Shown one piece after another: positions 1 through 10,432 of a DNA stretch of 64,000 bases. Source of the stretch: Drosophila miranda (taxonomy: Eukaryota; Arthropoda; Insecta; Diptera; Drosophilidae). Made by a program: the position numbers and the translations under genes. The stretch spans positions 15,664,336 to 15,728,335 of the forward strand of contig NW_022881614.1 of the NCBI RefSeq assembly GCF_003369915.1, in the 5' to 3' direction. Each line of letters begins with the position of its first letter. Position 1 is the first letter of the stretch. Below the pieces are notes generated by a model. The model was not told the origin of the DNA. It searched no databases and saw only the letters and a program-made list of their open reading frames with translations.

Positions 1-11
1 AGGAAATTTAC

Positions 12-2825
12 TTGGGGGTAGACTTTTGGCGGGTATTCTCATTGGCTCCTGAGGTGATGGGAGAAGGTCCAGTAGGGGCATCTCACAGATTAGTGGAAGA
101 AGTGCTGGCTGATCAAGTCGCTCACTATGTGGAAGGCCCGGAGAAGGAGATAGTGCAGGAAGAATGGGAGTTGTCAGAAGAGCAAAGGGCAGCCTTGGAT
201 CAGGTGAAGGCAGAGTTTCTGACTTTCGAAGCCGTAGGCCTGGGGAGGACGTCGAGAGAGACTCACAAAATTCAGTTGGTGGAGAAGGCCGAGCCTGTGA
301 AGGATCGACATTACCCACTGTCGCCAGCAATGCAGGAAGTGGTGTGTGGTGAGGTGGACAAAATGTTGGCTTTGGGAGTCATCGAGTAAAGTGATAGTCC
401 GTGGAGCAACCGTACCACCGTGGTGCGAAGGCCGGGCAAAAATCGTTTCTGCCTCGATGCCCGAAAGCTCAACAAAGTAACCATCAAGGACGCTTACCCA
501 CTTCCTAGCATCGAGGGGATCTTGTCGCGTCTCGATCAGACGATATATATCTCCAGCGTCGACTTAAAATTCGCTTTTTGGCAAATCGAGCTGGACGAGC
601 AGAGTCGACCATATACGGCGTTCACGGGGCCGGGACGGCCTCTATACCAGTTCCGTATGATGCCCTTTGGCCTCTGAAACGCCGCACAACGCCTATGTAG
701 ACTGGTCGATAAGGTGATTCCGGTTGAGATGCGTTCAAACGTCTATGCGTATCTCGACGACTTGCTGATTATAGCTGAGGACTTCCAAACGCACGTGAAG
801 ATTCTGCGACAGGTTGCCGAGCGTCTACGAGAAGCAAATTTAACGATAGGGCTGAGCAAATCTAATTTTTGCTATAAAAACATTAAATACCTGGGATTTA
901 TAGTGGGAGGAGGAGCGCTGAAGATGGATCCGGATCGTGTGTCGGCCATTTTGCGCATTCCCGAGCCGCGATCTGTTCGAGAATTGCGTAGTTTCCTGGG
1001 AACTGCGGGCTGGTACCGGCGCTTTATGAAAAACTATGCTGAGATGGCCGGTCCGCTCACAGACGCCCTGAAAAAGTCGGGAAATGGAAAGTTTAAATTG
1101 ACGGAGGAGGCAAAACGAGCCATGGGGGAGCTAAAAGCTGCACTCACCTCGGCACCAGTCCTGGTACACGCGGATTTCAAGCGGCACTTCTACATACAGT
1201 GCGACGCCTCACATTATGGAGTAGGAGCCGTACTCTTCCAAAGGGATGACGAGCAGAACGAGAGGCCCATAGCGGTTTTCTCTGCCAAACTGAATTGCCA
1301 CCAAAAAAATTACTCGGTGACAGAGAAGGAGTGTCTGGCAGCCCTCATGGCGATCCTTAAGTTCCGTCCGTACGTAGAGCTTATGCCGTTTACAGTCATA
1401 ACTGACCACGCCAGTCTCAAATGGCTCATGACCATGAAGAACCTGGATGGTCGCTTAGCTCGTTGGTCCCTTCAACTGCAGGCCTTCGATTTCGGCATAG
1501 AACACCGGAAAGGAGCGGACAATGTAGTGGCAGATACATTGTCACGCAGTATTGAAGAGCTGGAGGTGGATCCGAGTAGTATCCTGGGTTTTGAAACGGT
1601 GGAGTTTGAATCTGGAGAATATCAGAAGTTAAGGAAGGAAATAACAGAGAACCAAGACCGCTTACCTGATCTCCAGATTGTTGACGGCATGATATTCAAG
1701 CGCATGCGCTTTGAACGATTGGATGATCAACTGGAGGGCGCCGTCTGGAAATTGTGGGTTCCGAGTTCGCTGACGGCCGCGTTGATAGACAAAGCACATT
1801 CGGAAGAGAAGACAGCGCACGGAGGAATCGCGAAAACCTTGCACTTATTGCGTAGGCAGTTTTACTGGCCGAACATGGCGATAGAGGTGCGGGATTATAT
1901 CCGACGGTGCACCGTGTGCAAGGAGTCGAAAGCGCCGAATTATCGGATGCAGGTCGGGATGGGGCAAGAAGTGGTCACTGAGCGCCCGTTCCAAAAACTT
2001 TATATTGATTTTTTGGGCAAATATTCGCGGTCAAAGAACGGTCAGGCGTGGATATTTATTGTAGTTGACCAGTTCTCTAAGTTCACATTCCTAAAGACCA
2101 TGACCAAGGCCACAGCAAAGGAAGTTGTAAGATTCCTCGTTCACGAGGTGTTTTACAAGTTTGGAGTGCCGGAGATGATTCACTCGGACAATGGGGCTCA
2201 GTTCGTCTCGAAAACTTTTAAGGAGATGACCGATGCATTCGGAGTCACTCATATGAGGACGCCAGTGTATTCTCCGCAGAGTAACGCAGCCGAGCGCGTG
2301 AATCGCACAGTACTCAGCGCGATTCGGGCGTATCTGGAAGACGATCACCGGGACTGGGATGTGCATCTGCCGGAGATAGAACTGGCTATTAGGAACTCGG
2401 TTCACGAGGCAACAGGCGTAACACCATTCTTTGCAGTCTTCGGGCAGCAAATGTATTTGCATGGGTCATGCTACAAGCTGGCAAAGCGACTGCGGTCGAT
2501 CGGCGAGCATGACATATCGCTGCTGGAGGGTCAGGACAAGCGACAACTCATCCAAGAGAGGATTCGCGCTAGTTTACATCAGGCATACGAGCGTAGTAGG
2601 GTAAGATACAACCAGCGAGCTCGGGTGTTTTACGCGAGGCCGGGACAAGAGGTATTCCGCCGAAATTTTGTCCTTAGTGACTTTGGAAAAGGCTTTAATG
2701 CCAAGTTCGCGCGCAAATTCATCCGATGCCGGGTAGTGAAGCCAGTAGGAGAGAACGCGTATGCTCTGGAGGACCTTAACGGCCGTCCCATAGGAGTGTA
2801 CCACGCCAAAGACCTGAGAATGTAG
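12..2825 (+). pseudogene. Ty3/gypsy retrotransposon Pol polyprotein, 5' truncated by window, two in-frame stops
   Basis: One reading frame carries reverse transcriptase, RNase H and integrase of a Ty3/gypsy element. It is interrupted by a TAA at 387-389 and a TGA at 675-677 without change of frame, so both are nonsense substitutions. Visible motifs: RT FCLDARKLN near 450 and the polymerase box YLDDLLII near 750-770; RNase H QCDASHYGVGAVLF near 1,198; integrase His2-Cys2 zinc finger near 1,820-1,930 ending CTVC; DD35E residues in YIDFLG (near 2,005), HSDNGAQF (near 2,180) and AAERVNRT (near 2,290). Gag and protease would lie before base 1. The protein ends at DLRM just before the presumed 3' LTR. 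The family name is not certain. The copy cannot make a full Pol and looks dead. Confidence 0.9.
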
Positions 2826-3800
2826 TGAGGTGTGGGTGTGGCCTACGTTGGGCGCGGCAGAAGAATGCAGGGCACGCCGGCGTGTGCTCAATAGTGTTCC
2901 GGAATCCGGTGGGCATGCCCACGCGTATGTTGTCCCTCCTGGGACTGACGACATACTCGTGGTGGTGTTCCAGTCCCACCTGAACGATAGGTGGCCAGGG
3001 CTGAGGGCGACGCGCCATCTAGCGGAAGTCCAGGGAGGCTCGATGGTGTATGGGGACATCGGGGGGAGCTGGAGCCGTCACTGGGGATATAAGGAAGAGA
3101 ATAGGATTAGTTATATGTATTAGTAAGGGAAAAAGGGATAAATAGGAGTGAAAATATTAGAAAACGTGGATTGGATTATAGAAATCGTGGAGCGTGGACG
3201 GAGTAACGTCGAAATTGGAAATTTTGTGCTTAAAACAGAAAGTTTGAAGTGAGTACAGAAAAGGCGGGCGATAAAATAGGTTGTAATGCAGAAAATTTTA
3301 CAAACAGCCGGCAAGGAATATAGCCACCAGAACCGGGCCAGAAGGTTTCCTGGAGAGGGACACTGGAGTTCGAGAAAGTCGACTGCAGAGAAGAAGACTG
3401 CCCAACGGAACCTGAGTGAGTTCGTTCCAGTTGCGGGTGTGTGAGACAAGTAGCGCGGGACGTGTGAAGGGGAGGGTGAAAGAGGACGATTTAGCTGCCA
3501 GGGCGATTCTAGCCACACCGCACGATCGTTGCATCGCCTTCCAGTGCGTGCCACACGTTTGGTCTCATTCACCAAGTAAAAACCCCGAAACCCTATTCAC
3601 ACACACACACGCGCACACGAATACTCGGACCTATATAAATTTAGGGCTGACCGGCCACGGCCAGCAATCGCCCACGTCGTTTGAATTTAAAGAAAAAAAA
3701 CATAATCCGCACTCCAAACACCGTTCCACATTAAATGTTATTTTGTTCCGTGTGTTGTCCTTTATTTAGTAATTAGTATTAGCTTAAACCGTTTAACGTA
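2826..3800 (+). repeat. Presumed 3' UTR and LTR of the gypsy-like element
   Basis: About 1 kb of non-coding sequence follows the Pol stop. It holds a TATA-like ATATAAGG at about 3,088, CA-rich sequence at 3,598-3,620 and AT-rich sequence with an ATTAAA-type signal near 3,731. This fits a long LTR, but the second LTR lies outside the window, so the ends cannot be fixed. Confidence 0.45.
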
Positions 3801-5540
3801 CATTGAAAAAAAATATGTAAAAACACCAACACCTTTCACGAACCTAAATCTGCGATCAGCTGTTCAGTGCCAGAAGATTAACCCTTAGTGGGTGACGCGG
3901 GGGTCCCATCAGTCCACCGTATTTGGTCGAGCGATTTGTGAAAAAAATATTGTTTATTGTTTATGTGCCGGGGACCCTTAACAAGAGCTCTTGGTAGGTT
4001 AAGTCTCCGTAGGGGCCCGAGTTAAATTAACTCCCGTAAAACTGGATCCAGTCAACTACACATATTCCATTACGTATGGGTGAGGGTATCCCTGTTGGTT
4101 GAACGAAATTTCAGCAGTTATTTCCTTGTTTGCCTTTGTGTCGAACGTTTTGGTGTTTCTTAGTGGTTAGTGATAATTTTGAGTATAGCTATTTATTAAT
4201 GAGAAAGATAAAATTGTCAATTTACGATTATTAAAGCTTGGATATATATTGAAGCATGATGCATTAAATTTAAAATAGAGGGAGGACGCGTGGCGTAAGC
4301 CATGGATTAGGCCAGCCGTTACCGTTCCAGCAGAGGGTGGCCAAAATGAACGTTGTGTTTGGTCACAGGTAGGGCGGGCGCGCGAAGTGATAACACCCAA
4401 GCTTCACCCACTTGATAGCCGTCTGTTTATGATTTTCTTTGTTGTTGGTTGGATGTTGTTAGTTTTGATGTCCCGAGAAGTAGTATGTCTCCTTTTTTGT
4501 CTACATTTGGCGGGCAAGGGGAACTACCCAGCCCTGGGGTCGACAGCTAGCCGGCATTGCCCTCTGGGAAACAAGCCAAGTGTAACAAAAGTATCCGCTT
4601 TTGCAGATGCCGCTGAAGTCCAAATGCACCACTGGACGTGTGTGTCCGCTGCATGTCAGCGGGATTTGTCGCAAGTTATTGGCAGCCATTTGTTAATTAA
4701 ATTCCTCTTCGGTTTGATTCGTTTCGCGGTAATAATACTCTTCGTTCTTACACTTGAAGGAGCGCAATTGGCAATAATAGGGTTTATTGTCTAATGAGAA
4801 TTGTTAGGAAACTTGGCTCTTCGGGTTGCCTTTGTACTTCGGGTTGTTGCTTATTTAATATTTTTCACTGTCTTCGCATGCTTTTAATTCAATTTACAAT
4901 ATACATGGCCTTGGCGGCTGCTCTGCGGTGCTGATGTAGCTCGTGCGGTGTCGCGTAACTGACGGAAGCTGAGCTGAGCACTTTGCTTTGTTAACAATAT
5001 CGTAAATACAATTTTAATATCATAGGAGAAATTACGCGATGCCACCAGATTGTTTTGTTCCAGACAGTGTACGGTCTGACCCTTAGAAATATACCTCACA
5101 GTTTCAAAATATACCGTAAATATACTGACAATCTACGCGTAAAAAATACTGGAAAGTACTATGATAAATAAATAAAATATATTTACAAATAGTTAGAATC
5201 GTAATTGCCACATACATACAAGATTTTAGACAAAATCCAATAAAAGAAAGTTTTTAAAACAACCCAGTCAAGTAGAAAATTGATTTCTTAATCGAATAAA
5301 ATGATGCGGGCAGAGCTGAAAGATCTATCTAGCTAGTATTATTCCATGGAATATCAAAATCGAGAAATATGGTTTCCAATCCTCGATGGAGAACGATTAG
5401 CCCATTGCAAGCCAAGGGGGTAATTTAATATTCCACCGAAAATATAAAAAAAATATATTAATTTTAGCGCAATTCAGGTGAAAGATATCGTGGTTTTTTT
5501 AAGTTCAGAGGAAAGTTGGCATGAATCTACAAGGAGAATT
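3801..5540. other. Intergenic stretch without a recognised gene
   Basis: AT-rich non-coding sequence. It may include leader sequence of the retrotransposon near 3,890-4,100 and then host DNA upstream of levy. An open frame of 135 codons at 4,387-4,794 has no recognisable domain and unlikely composition. No RNA gene was recognised. Confidence 0.5.
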
Positions 5541-5655
5541 TACAATCGTGGGCTAAGTTCGGTTTGTCATCATACGAGACGTTCACAGTTGTCATCCCTA
5601 AACGTCAAAACAGTAAAATTTTCATTCGAGGAATTGGGATCGATCGGCTGAGAAT
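5540..5655 (+). promoter_or_regulatory. levy 5' UTR and probable promoter region
   Basis: About 115 bp of non-coding sequence before the levy ATG. No clear TATA box is seen, and the start site cannot be placed. AAT precedes the ATG, so only the purine at -3 fits the fly start context. Confidence 0.3.
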
Positions 5656-6111
5656 ATGTCTGCTATTCTAAACCACGCAATTCGTCGCCAATTCGGCGCT
5701 ACTGCGGCCCGGAACATGTCTGGAACTGCTGCCGTGGCCGGCGAGCACTCGGGTAAATATCCTACCATTGTCCCAAACACCAAATTTCGCAATGTTTGTG
5801 GGGTTAAGGTTATGTAATTTGGCTGTTAGGCAAGACGATCGATTTGGGCTCTCCTTAAACATTTGCGACTCCTTTCAGGTGGCTACAAGGTCTGGAAGCG
5901 TCTCTCCTTCTTCGTGGCCGTTCCGGCCGTTGGCCTGTGCATGCTCAATGCCTATCTGAAGCACCAGGAGGAGCACGACCATCCTCGCCAGGAGTTCGTC
6001 AAGTACGACTACTTGCGTCGTCGCGAGAAGCGTTTCCCCTGGGGCGAGGGCAACAAGAGCCTGTTCCACAACCCCCATGTCAACCCGTTGCCCGATGGCT
6101 ATGAGCACTAA
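5656..6111 (+). CDS. levy: Cytochrome c oxidase subunit 6A (levy), two exons, intact
   Basis: Nuclear-encoded subunit VIa of mitochondrial complex IV, a single-pass inner-membrane protein that modulates the oxidase. Exons 5,656-5,752 and 5,879-6,111 are joined by a 126-bp intron with GTAAAT donor and TTTCAG acceptor; the junction completes a glycine codon. The product is 109 residues, the usual length. Residues 1-30 form a basic, Ser/Ala-rich presequence ([10 protein letters not shown]). The hydrophobic segment [17 protein letters not shown] is at about 41-57. The C-terminal family signature follows: [19 protein letters not shown]. An AATAAA lies at 6,317-6,322. The assignment to levy rests on sequence and on the neighbouring genes of that chromosome region. 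It is the only host gene here with no visible defect. Confidence 0.93.
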
Positions 6112-6316
6112 ATGGACGCCCGCTTAGTCGCGATTCCGTTGGGGGTGAAGTGAAGGATGGACTTTTTTTGGGTTCTTGCTGGACGGGCGCATGCACACAT
6201 TCTGATGCTGTGGGAGACTTGTATTTAATGTTAATCTAAATTGAACTCAAGGCGGAAATACACACACACATAAACATAAACAAGCTACCAATACAAACAC
6301 TGCGGTTGGATCCTTG

Positions 6317-6322
6317 AATAAA
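6317..6322 (+). terminator. Polyadenylation signal of levy
   Basis: Canonical AATAAA about 205 bp after the levy stop codon and before the convergent pita 3' end. Confidence 0.6.
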
Positions 6323-6414
6323 GAACTAAAACAACGCAACGCTCCTCCAGGACAAAGTCGATGCGGTTCGTTTAATAAGTACGCTATAATTAAGTTTTTA
6401 TGTGTAATGTTAAA

Positions 6415-8054
6415 TTATTGCCTATAATTTTTCGATGAATTCCCGTTTTTGATCAGCAGACGTCCCTTTTTGGCAGGAGCTACAGGAGGACTCTTCCTAG
6501 TCGCAGCAGCCTGTTGTCTGGAGTTCTGCGAATTTTCGGGTTGATCTTTTACGAGATCTGAAATCCGTGCCAGTCGTGTACGTTTGGGAAAAACAAGGGC
6601 TTCAGTGTCCGCGTCTGGCTTCTCCTTTGGTGGATTCACTTTGCGTTTTTTCACAGGTGGCGGCGGGGACGACGAATCATCGCGCAGCAGTTCTTGCAGC
6701 AAATATTTCTGCTCTTCCTCGTCGAGATCAGCGCAATTTACAAGGATATCTGGGTCCGCATCACTCTGGTTCGAAACCCTGTCGCCATCATTCTGATACA
6801 TGTCCATGTCCAGAACATGCTCATCCTCGATGTGTTTCTGCAGGCGATCTGAGCTCAGGAAGATCAAGTCGCAAAATTCGCAGGCAAATCTCTCGCCCTC
6901 CTTGTGCGTTGTCATGTGCTTCTCCACCGCACCGATATCATTTTCTTTTCATTGCACAACGTATTTCTTTTCATCTTTTCATCGTATATTCTCTCCCCCC
7001 ATCTGTCCAGGCACCTGCGCATGCACAAGCAGGATGCGGGGGCCTCGTTTGTCTGCAGCATCTGCAAGGAGTCGCACCAGAGCTTTAACAGTCTCATAGA
7101 GCACTCGGTCCGCCATGCGAACGTGTGCGAGCTCTCGTGGCGATGGAGCAGGGCTCGCCGCGTGAACGCCTTGTCACAGACGCTACAGGCGAAGGGTTTT
7201 TCGCCGGTGTGGATAAATTTGTGCTTCTGCAGATCGTACTTGGAGAAGAAGGCCTTGTTGCAGTCGCCGCACTGGAAGCTGCGGGCGCGTGTATGGTTCA
7301 GGCGATGGATCTCTAGCAGCTGCAGAAGGGGGAAGGAGCGCTCGCAGTCAGGACAGGAGAAGACATTGGTTGCCACGAGAGCAGCGTCCTTAGTGGCATC
7401 TTCACTTGGGTGGGGTATAGCAGTATTTGGACCTATAATTTCCGCGACAATTGCCACATTGCCGTCTCGACCACGTTTGATCTGGGTCGTGGCCAGTTCG
7501 GGCTCCGCAGCAACGATGGCGCCCTTATTCAATATCCGAACGGAGGGCTTATTCAGAACCTTCGGTTTGATTGGCAACTTCTTCTGCACAGGTGGCGATG
7601 GAACCTCCGGTAGTGGTGCTGGTGCCGATATTTGTTCATCCAGTTCATTGGCCATATCCTCCATCATATTCTGCACATCGTCCATCGAGAGCTCCTGGTT
7701 ATTCTCCACCTTCATCTGATACGACTTGTAAATCGAAGGGGCGGCTGTGCCGGCCAGCTTTTTAGCCAACGAACTGGTCTCCAAGACCTGGACATCTTCA
7801 ATGATCACAGTCTTTGAATTGGCCAGGGTGTTTAGCAATTTCTTGGGCTGTCGTTCGGGGATTGTCTTTACGACCGCAGGTGTCTTCGTCGGAGGACGTG
7901 GTTTTGCCAGCGGTGCCGGAAGAATTCCTGTCAATGGAAACTGCCGGAGAGCTGTCTCACCTCGCTTGCACATCTGCATAAAGCGGTAGCTGTGCTCGAA
8001 CAGCAAGTGGCAGTCCAGGCAAATATAGCTGGGCATTTGATCATCGGCGCTCAC
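6415..8054 (-). pseudogene. pita: pita (ZAD C2H2 zinc-finger protein), exon 2 onward, rearranged
   Basis: Pita is a nuclear architectural/insulator zinc-finger protein. Exon 2 begins at 8,054 after a TTTTTACAG acceptor and supplies the second half of the ZAD zinc cluster (CLDC). An acidic and Pro/Lys-rich linker follows, including IEDVQVLE and [11 protein letters not shown], shared with fly Pita. Three C2H2 fingers lie at about residues 232-254, 260-282 and 288-310, with a TGEKPF linker. After 7,125 the frame turns to nonsense. Plus-strand sequence 6,928-7,118 encodes another pita finger backwards, and the minus strand resumes at 6,927 with the last finger (ACEFCDLIF) and an acidic tail ending at 6,415. 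Fly Pita has about ten fingers, so several are deleted. Exon 1 is 8 kb away on the other strand. The locus cannot produce Pita. Confidence 0.85.
6928..7118 (+). pseudogene. pita: Inverted internal fragment of pita (intron end plus zinc-finger exon)
   Basis: The plus strand reads a pyrimidine tract and acceptor (ATCTGTCCAG at about 7,001-7,010), then coding sequence for [10 protein letters not shown] and [14 protein letters not shown], continuing to EHSVRHA. This corresponds to the end of one Pita finger and the start of the next. The flanking pita sequence on both sides is on the minus strand, so this piece of about 190 bp is flipped in place. The edges at about 6,928 and 7,118-7,124 are approximate. 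Confidence 0.8.
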
Positions 8055-8636
8055 CTGTAAAAATAAAAAGACAACCTACATTTAAATCTACAGCGTTTTT
8101 TACCTGAAAAAACTTATTTGAATAAAACGATACATCAACTAATATCGAATGTTCCACTATCGATTTGTTCGTTGCTCGATACATCGATCATTACTTAAAT
8201 CCATCCCTACTTTGGCGGCAAGTGCACACACACACACACACACAGCCAAAACACATCTCGATAGTTCGTAAGCGGCGCCGGAGCACGCTTAACCTCCGTT
8301 AATTAATTGATTAAACGCGGCTAAGCCATAAAAGGATATTTGGCCATTTCCCAGTGCAAATTCAATTGTTAGTGCAAATCATCGAAATATAAAACAAACG
8401 AAAAACAGCTGTTGGTTTCGCGGTAGTGTTGAATTTAGATACAAATAAACAAAATCAAAGAGCCGAACCTGACTGACGGGCCTCTTTTGGGTACGAAAGA
8501 AGGGCGCAACCATGATGCAATTATACAAGGTGGTCTCGTCGGGAGCCGAAGTTCGTTCGTGTTGTCCCTTATCGTCAGTGCATGCTTGCTTGTTGATGAT
8601 GAAGGTTGTTCACGGACGAATTTTTTTATATATTCT
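8055..8636. other. Remnant of pita intron 1, possibly with Dcp-1 upstream sequence
   Basis: Non-coding. It begins with the pita exon 2 acceptor and holds a (CA)n run at 8,224-8,242 and several ATCGAT motifs. By position it should be pita intron 1, in which Dcp-1 is nested in flies, so it may contain the Dcp-1 promoter or 5' UTR. No Dcp-1 coding sequence is seen here. Confidence 0.45.
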
Positions 8637-8855
8637 TAACCCTTAAGTCCCGACAACAACAAAATTATAAAAAGCATATAAAAAAACTACCATAGAATTA
8701 GAAGTAATCTTTATATATTATGTAAAAGAACATTTTAATATAACTAAAAATGTTGAAGAAAAATTATTAATGGCTGCATAAAATTTAAATATTAATATAT
8801 CAGTAAAATCATTTTATTTTAAAATTGTAAAACCCACGGGCCTGTTAAGGGTTAA
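8637..8855. mobile_element. piggyBac-like MITE (TTAA target duplication)
   Basis: About 219 bp, very AT-rich, non-coding. Both ends carry TTAA (8,637-8,640 and 8,852-8,855). Inside these are inverted ends CCCTTAAGTCCCG on the left and CGGGCCTGTTAAGGG on the right, which match as terminal inverted repeats with a small indel. TTAA duplications with CCC termini are typical of piggyBac-superfamily non-autonomous elements. No transposase is encoded. Confidence 0.65.
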
Positions 8856-8929
8856 TCAACATCAACATATACCGTCTCTCTCACACTCACTATACAATGT
8901 GCCCTTCACTCGCACTTATTGCTAGCATA

Positions 8930-8965
8930 CGTTAAGGGACTAACTTTTGCCGACGTCCCTTAACG
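8930..8965. repeat. Short perfect hairpin next to the palindrome arm end
   Basis: Arms CGTTAAGGGAC (8,930-8,940) and GTCCCTTAACG (8,955-8,965) are exact reverse complements with a 14-nt loop. The core TTAAGGGAC resembles the MITE ends just upstream. It lies about 12 bp from where the left palindrome arm begins. Confidence 0.7.
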
Positions 8966-9395
8966 ACGATCATAATTGCCATGTCTAACTTAGTTGGCCG
9001 CCTGAGACTAAGTGAGCGTGAGGGTGTATATGTATGCATGTGAGTGGGACTGCAGCTGGCCGAGAGCCAGCGGTGCGTCTGCCTGAAACTTTAGTGGGCC
9101 CGCATAACTTTTAGCAAACATTTTTGATTTGAGTACCTGCCACTAACTAAGCAGGGGCACAGCACAGGCACAAAAGCAGTCACAAGCAGCCAGCATACGC
9201 ACACACACACACACCACATGCTCTGCTCTGCTCTAAAAGTTGCCATTGGCATTGCCATTGCTGGGGCCATATGCCCCCATCGTCCGGGGCACAAAACCAC
9301 GCATTGAACTATGAAAATCAGGAAACTTTGCAGACGGAAATTTCCAGCAATGCATTTGAACCAAAAATATAAAAAACAGAGAAGAGATGACTTAC

Positions 9396-9483
9396 CGCAC
9401 CGCTCGCCATCGCCATCACCATTGAAGTTGGAGTTTCCCAGAAGGAGCCACAATTTCAGTTGCAATTTACAGAACCGGCACAT
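9396..9483 (-). CDS. Possible first exon of an unidentified gene, left-arm copy
   Basis: ATG at 9,483 opens a short frame (MCRFCKLQLKLWLLL) that ends at a good donor, GTAAGT, after 88 bases. The right arm keeps the same ATG and donor. No partner exon was recognised, so it may instead be a non-coding leader exon. The function is unknown. Confidence 0.25.
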
Positions 9484-9670
9484 TTACAACAACGACGAAA
9501 CTTCAAAATACCGCAAGAATCAAAACGAACAGCTGTCAAAGTGCGCGGTTCAGAAGACTAGTGTTGTAGTAGGGCCAAAAACAGCTGATTGCAGCCAGGG
9601 TGCACGATAACCGCCGTTGTAAATTTAAAAATGTAAGTTCTTGCAAATAATGCTAGTAAAACACATCAGT

Positions 9671-10262
9671 TAATATTCAGTTGCGGTGTCAATTCAAATG
9701 CCTCGTTTGAATTGGAGGACACATCCAGCGTCTTCTGGGATGGCTGAGTGCTCATCAGCATATTGGCCGTGAGCAGGTGAAACCAACGGAAGCCTTTACT
9801 GATGAAATAGAGCTTAAGCGGACTTGGTCCTCCTGTGTGTCAACATCAGGTCCAGAGCAAAGGTGCAATGTAGGTAGTAAACGGCAGTTGCGTACAGCGC
9901 CACCGTGGCATTGTCCCGGCAGCAGATATAGTGCCATGCCAGTTCGCCCCCTGACTCTTCAGGTACAGCAGCTTGTTGCCGTGCAGCGCCAGATACATGT
10001 GAACAAAGATGGTGACTAGATGCAGGGTGCAAAAGAGTCCGCTGAAGGCGGACTCCAGCTGCATTGTCGGCTTCTCGGCATAGAACATCCCGATGATGGC
10101 CAGCAGGCAGATGATGGAGGAGCCGCCGTAGGAATCGCACAGCAGGAATATGTGCGGTATGCCTTCGTCCTGGAAGCAACGCCAGTGAATGTAGCAGCAG
10201 CAAAAGCTCAGCACCAGTTCGAGCACCTTGAACAGCAGCCACACGGGCTTCTTTGAACGCAT
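9671..10262 (-). pseudogene. Four-transmembrane MARVEL-like protein gene, left copy, frameshifted and deleted
   Basis: Same gene as 21,653-22,333. The first 108 or so residues are intact (MRSKKPVWLLFKVLEL onward, three membrane segments). A 1-bp deletion near 9,937 (GGCACTAT against GGCTACTAT on the right) then shifts the frame before the fourth membrane segment. About 75 bp of the cytoplasmic tail is also missing near 9,820. The product would be truncated. Unlike the Vps34 defects, these are private to this arm, so they arose after the duplication. Confidence 0.75.
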
Positions 10263-10432
10263 CTTCTGACCCCCTTCCCCCACGTGCAATGAAACAGAAG
10301 ATTCTATCGGGACAGGACAAAGCAGCACATAGTACATTCAGATACATTAAAATCGAGATCTACAGACCTACTGCGATCTACTGCATTAGCTAGAGCAATA
10401 CTAACAATACACATATGTAAATGGCGGCCTCT

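Noticed and set aside
3870..4100. TGGGTGACGCGGGGGTCCC as a second primer binding site, implying a tandem LTR element
   Set aside because: Does not match a tRNA 3' end I recognise, and no gag coding sequence follows.
4387..4794. 135-codon plus-strand frame
   Set aside because: No recognisable domain, odd composition and no splice or promoter context; probably chance.
8512..8640. ATGATGCAATTATACAAGG frame as a possible Dcp-1 start
   Set aside because: The peptide does not resemble the Dcp-1 N-terminus and no caspase sequence follows.
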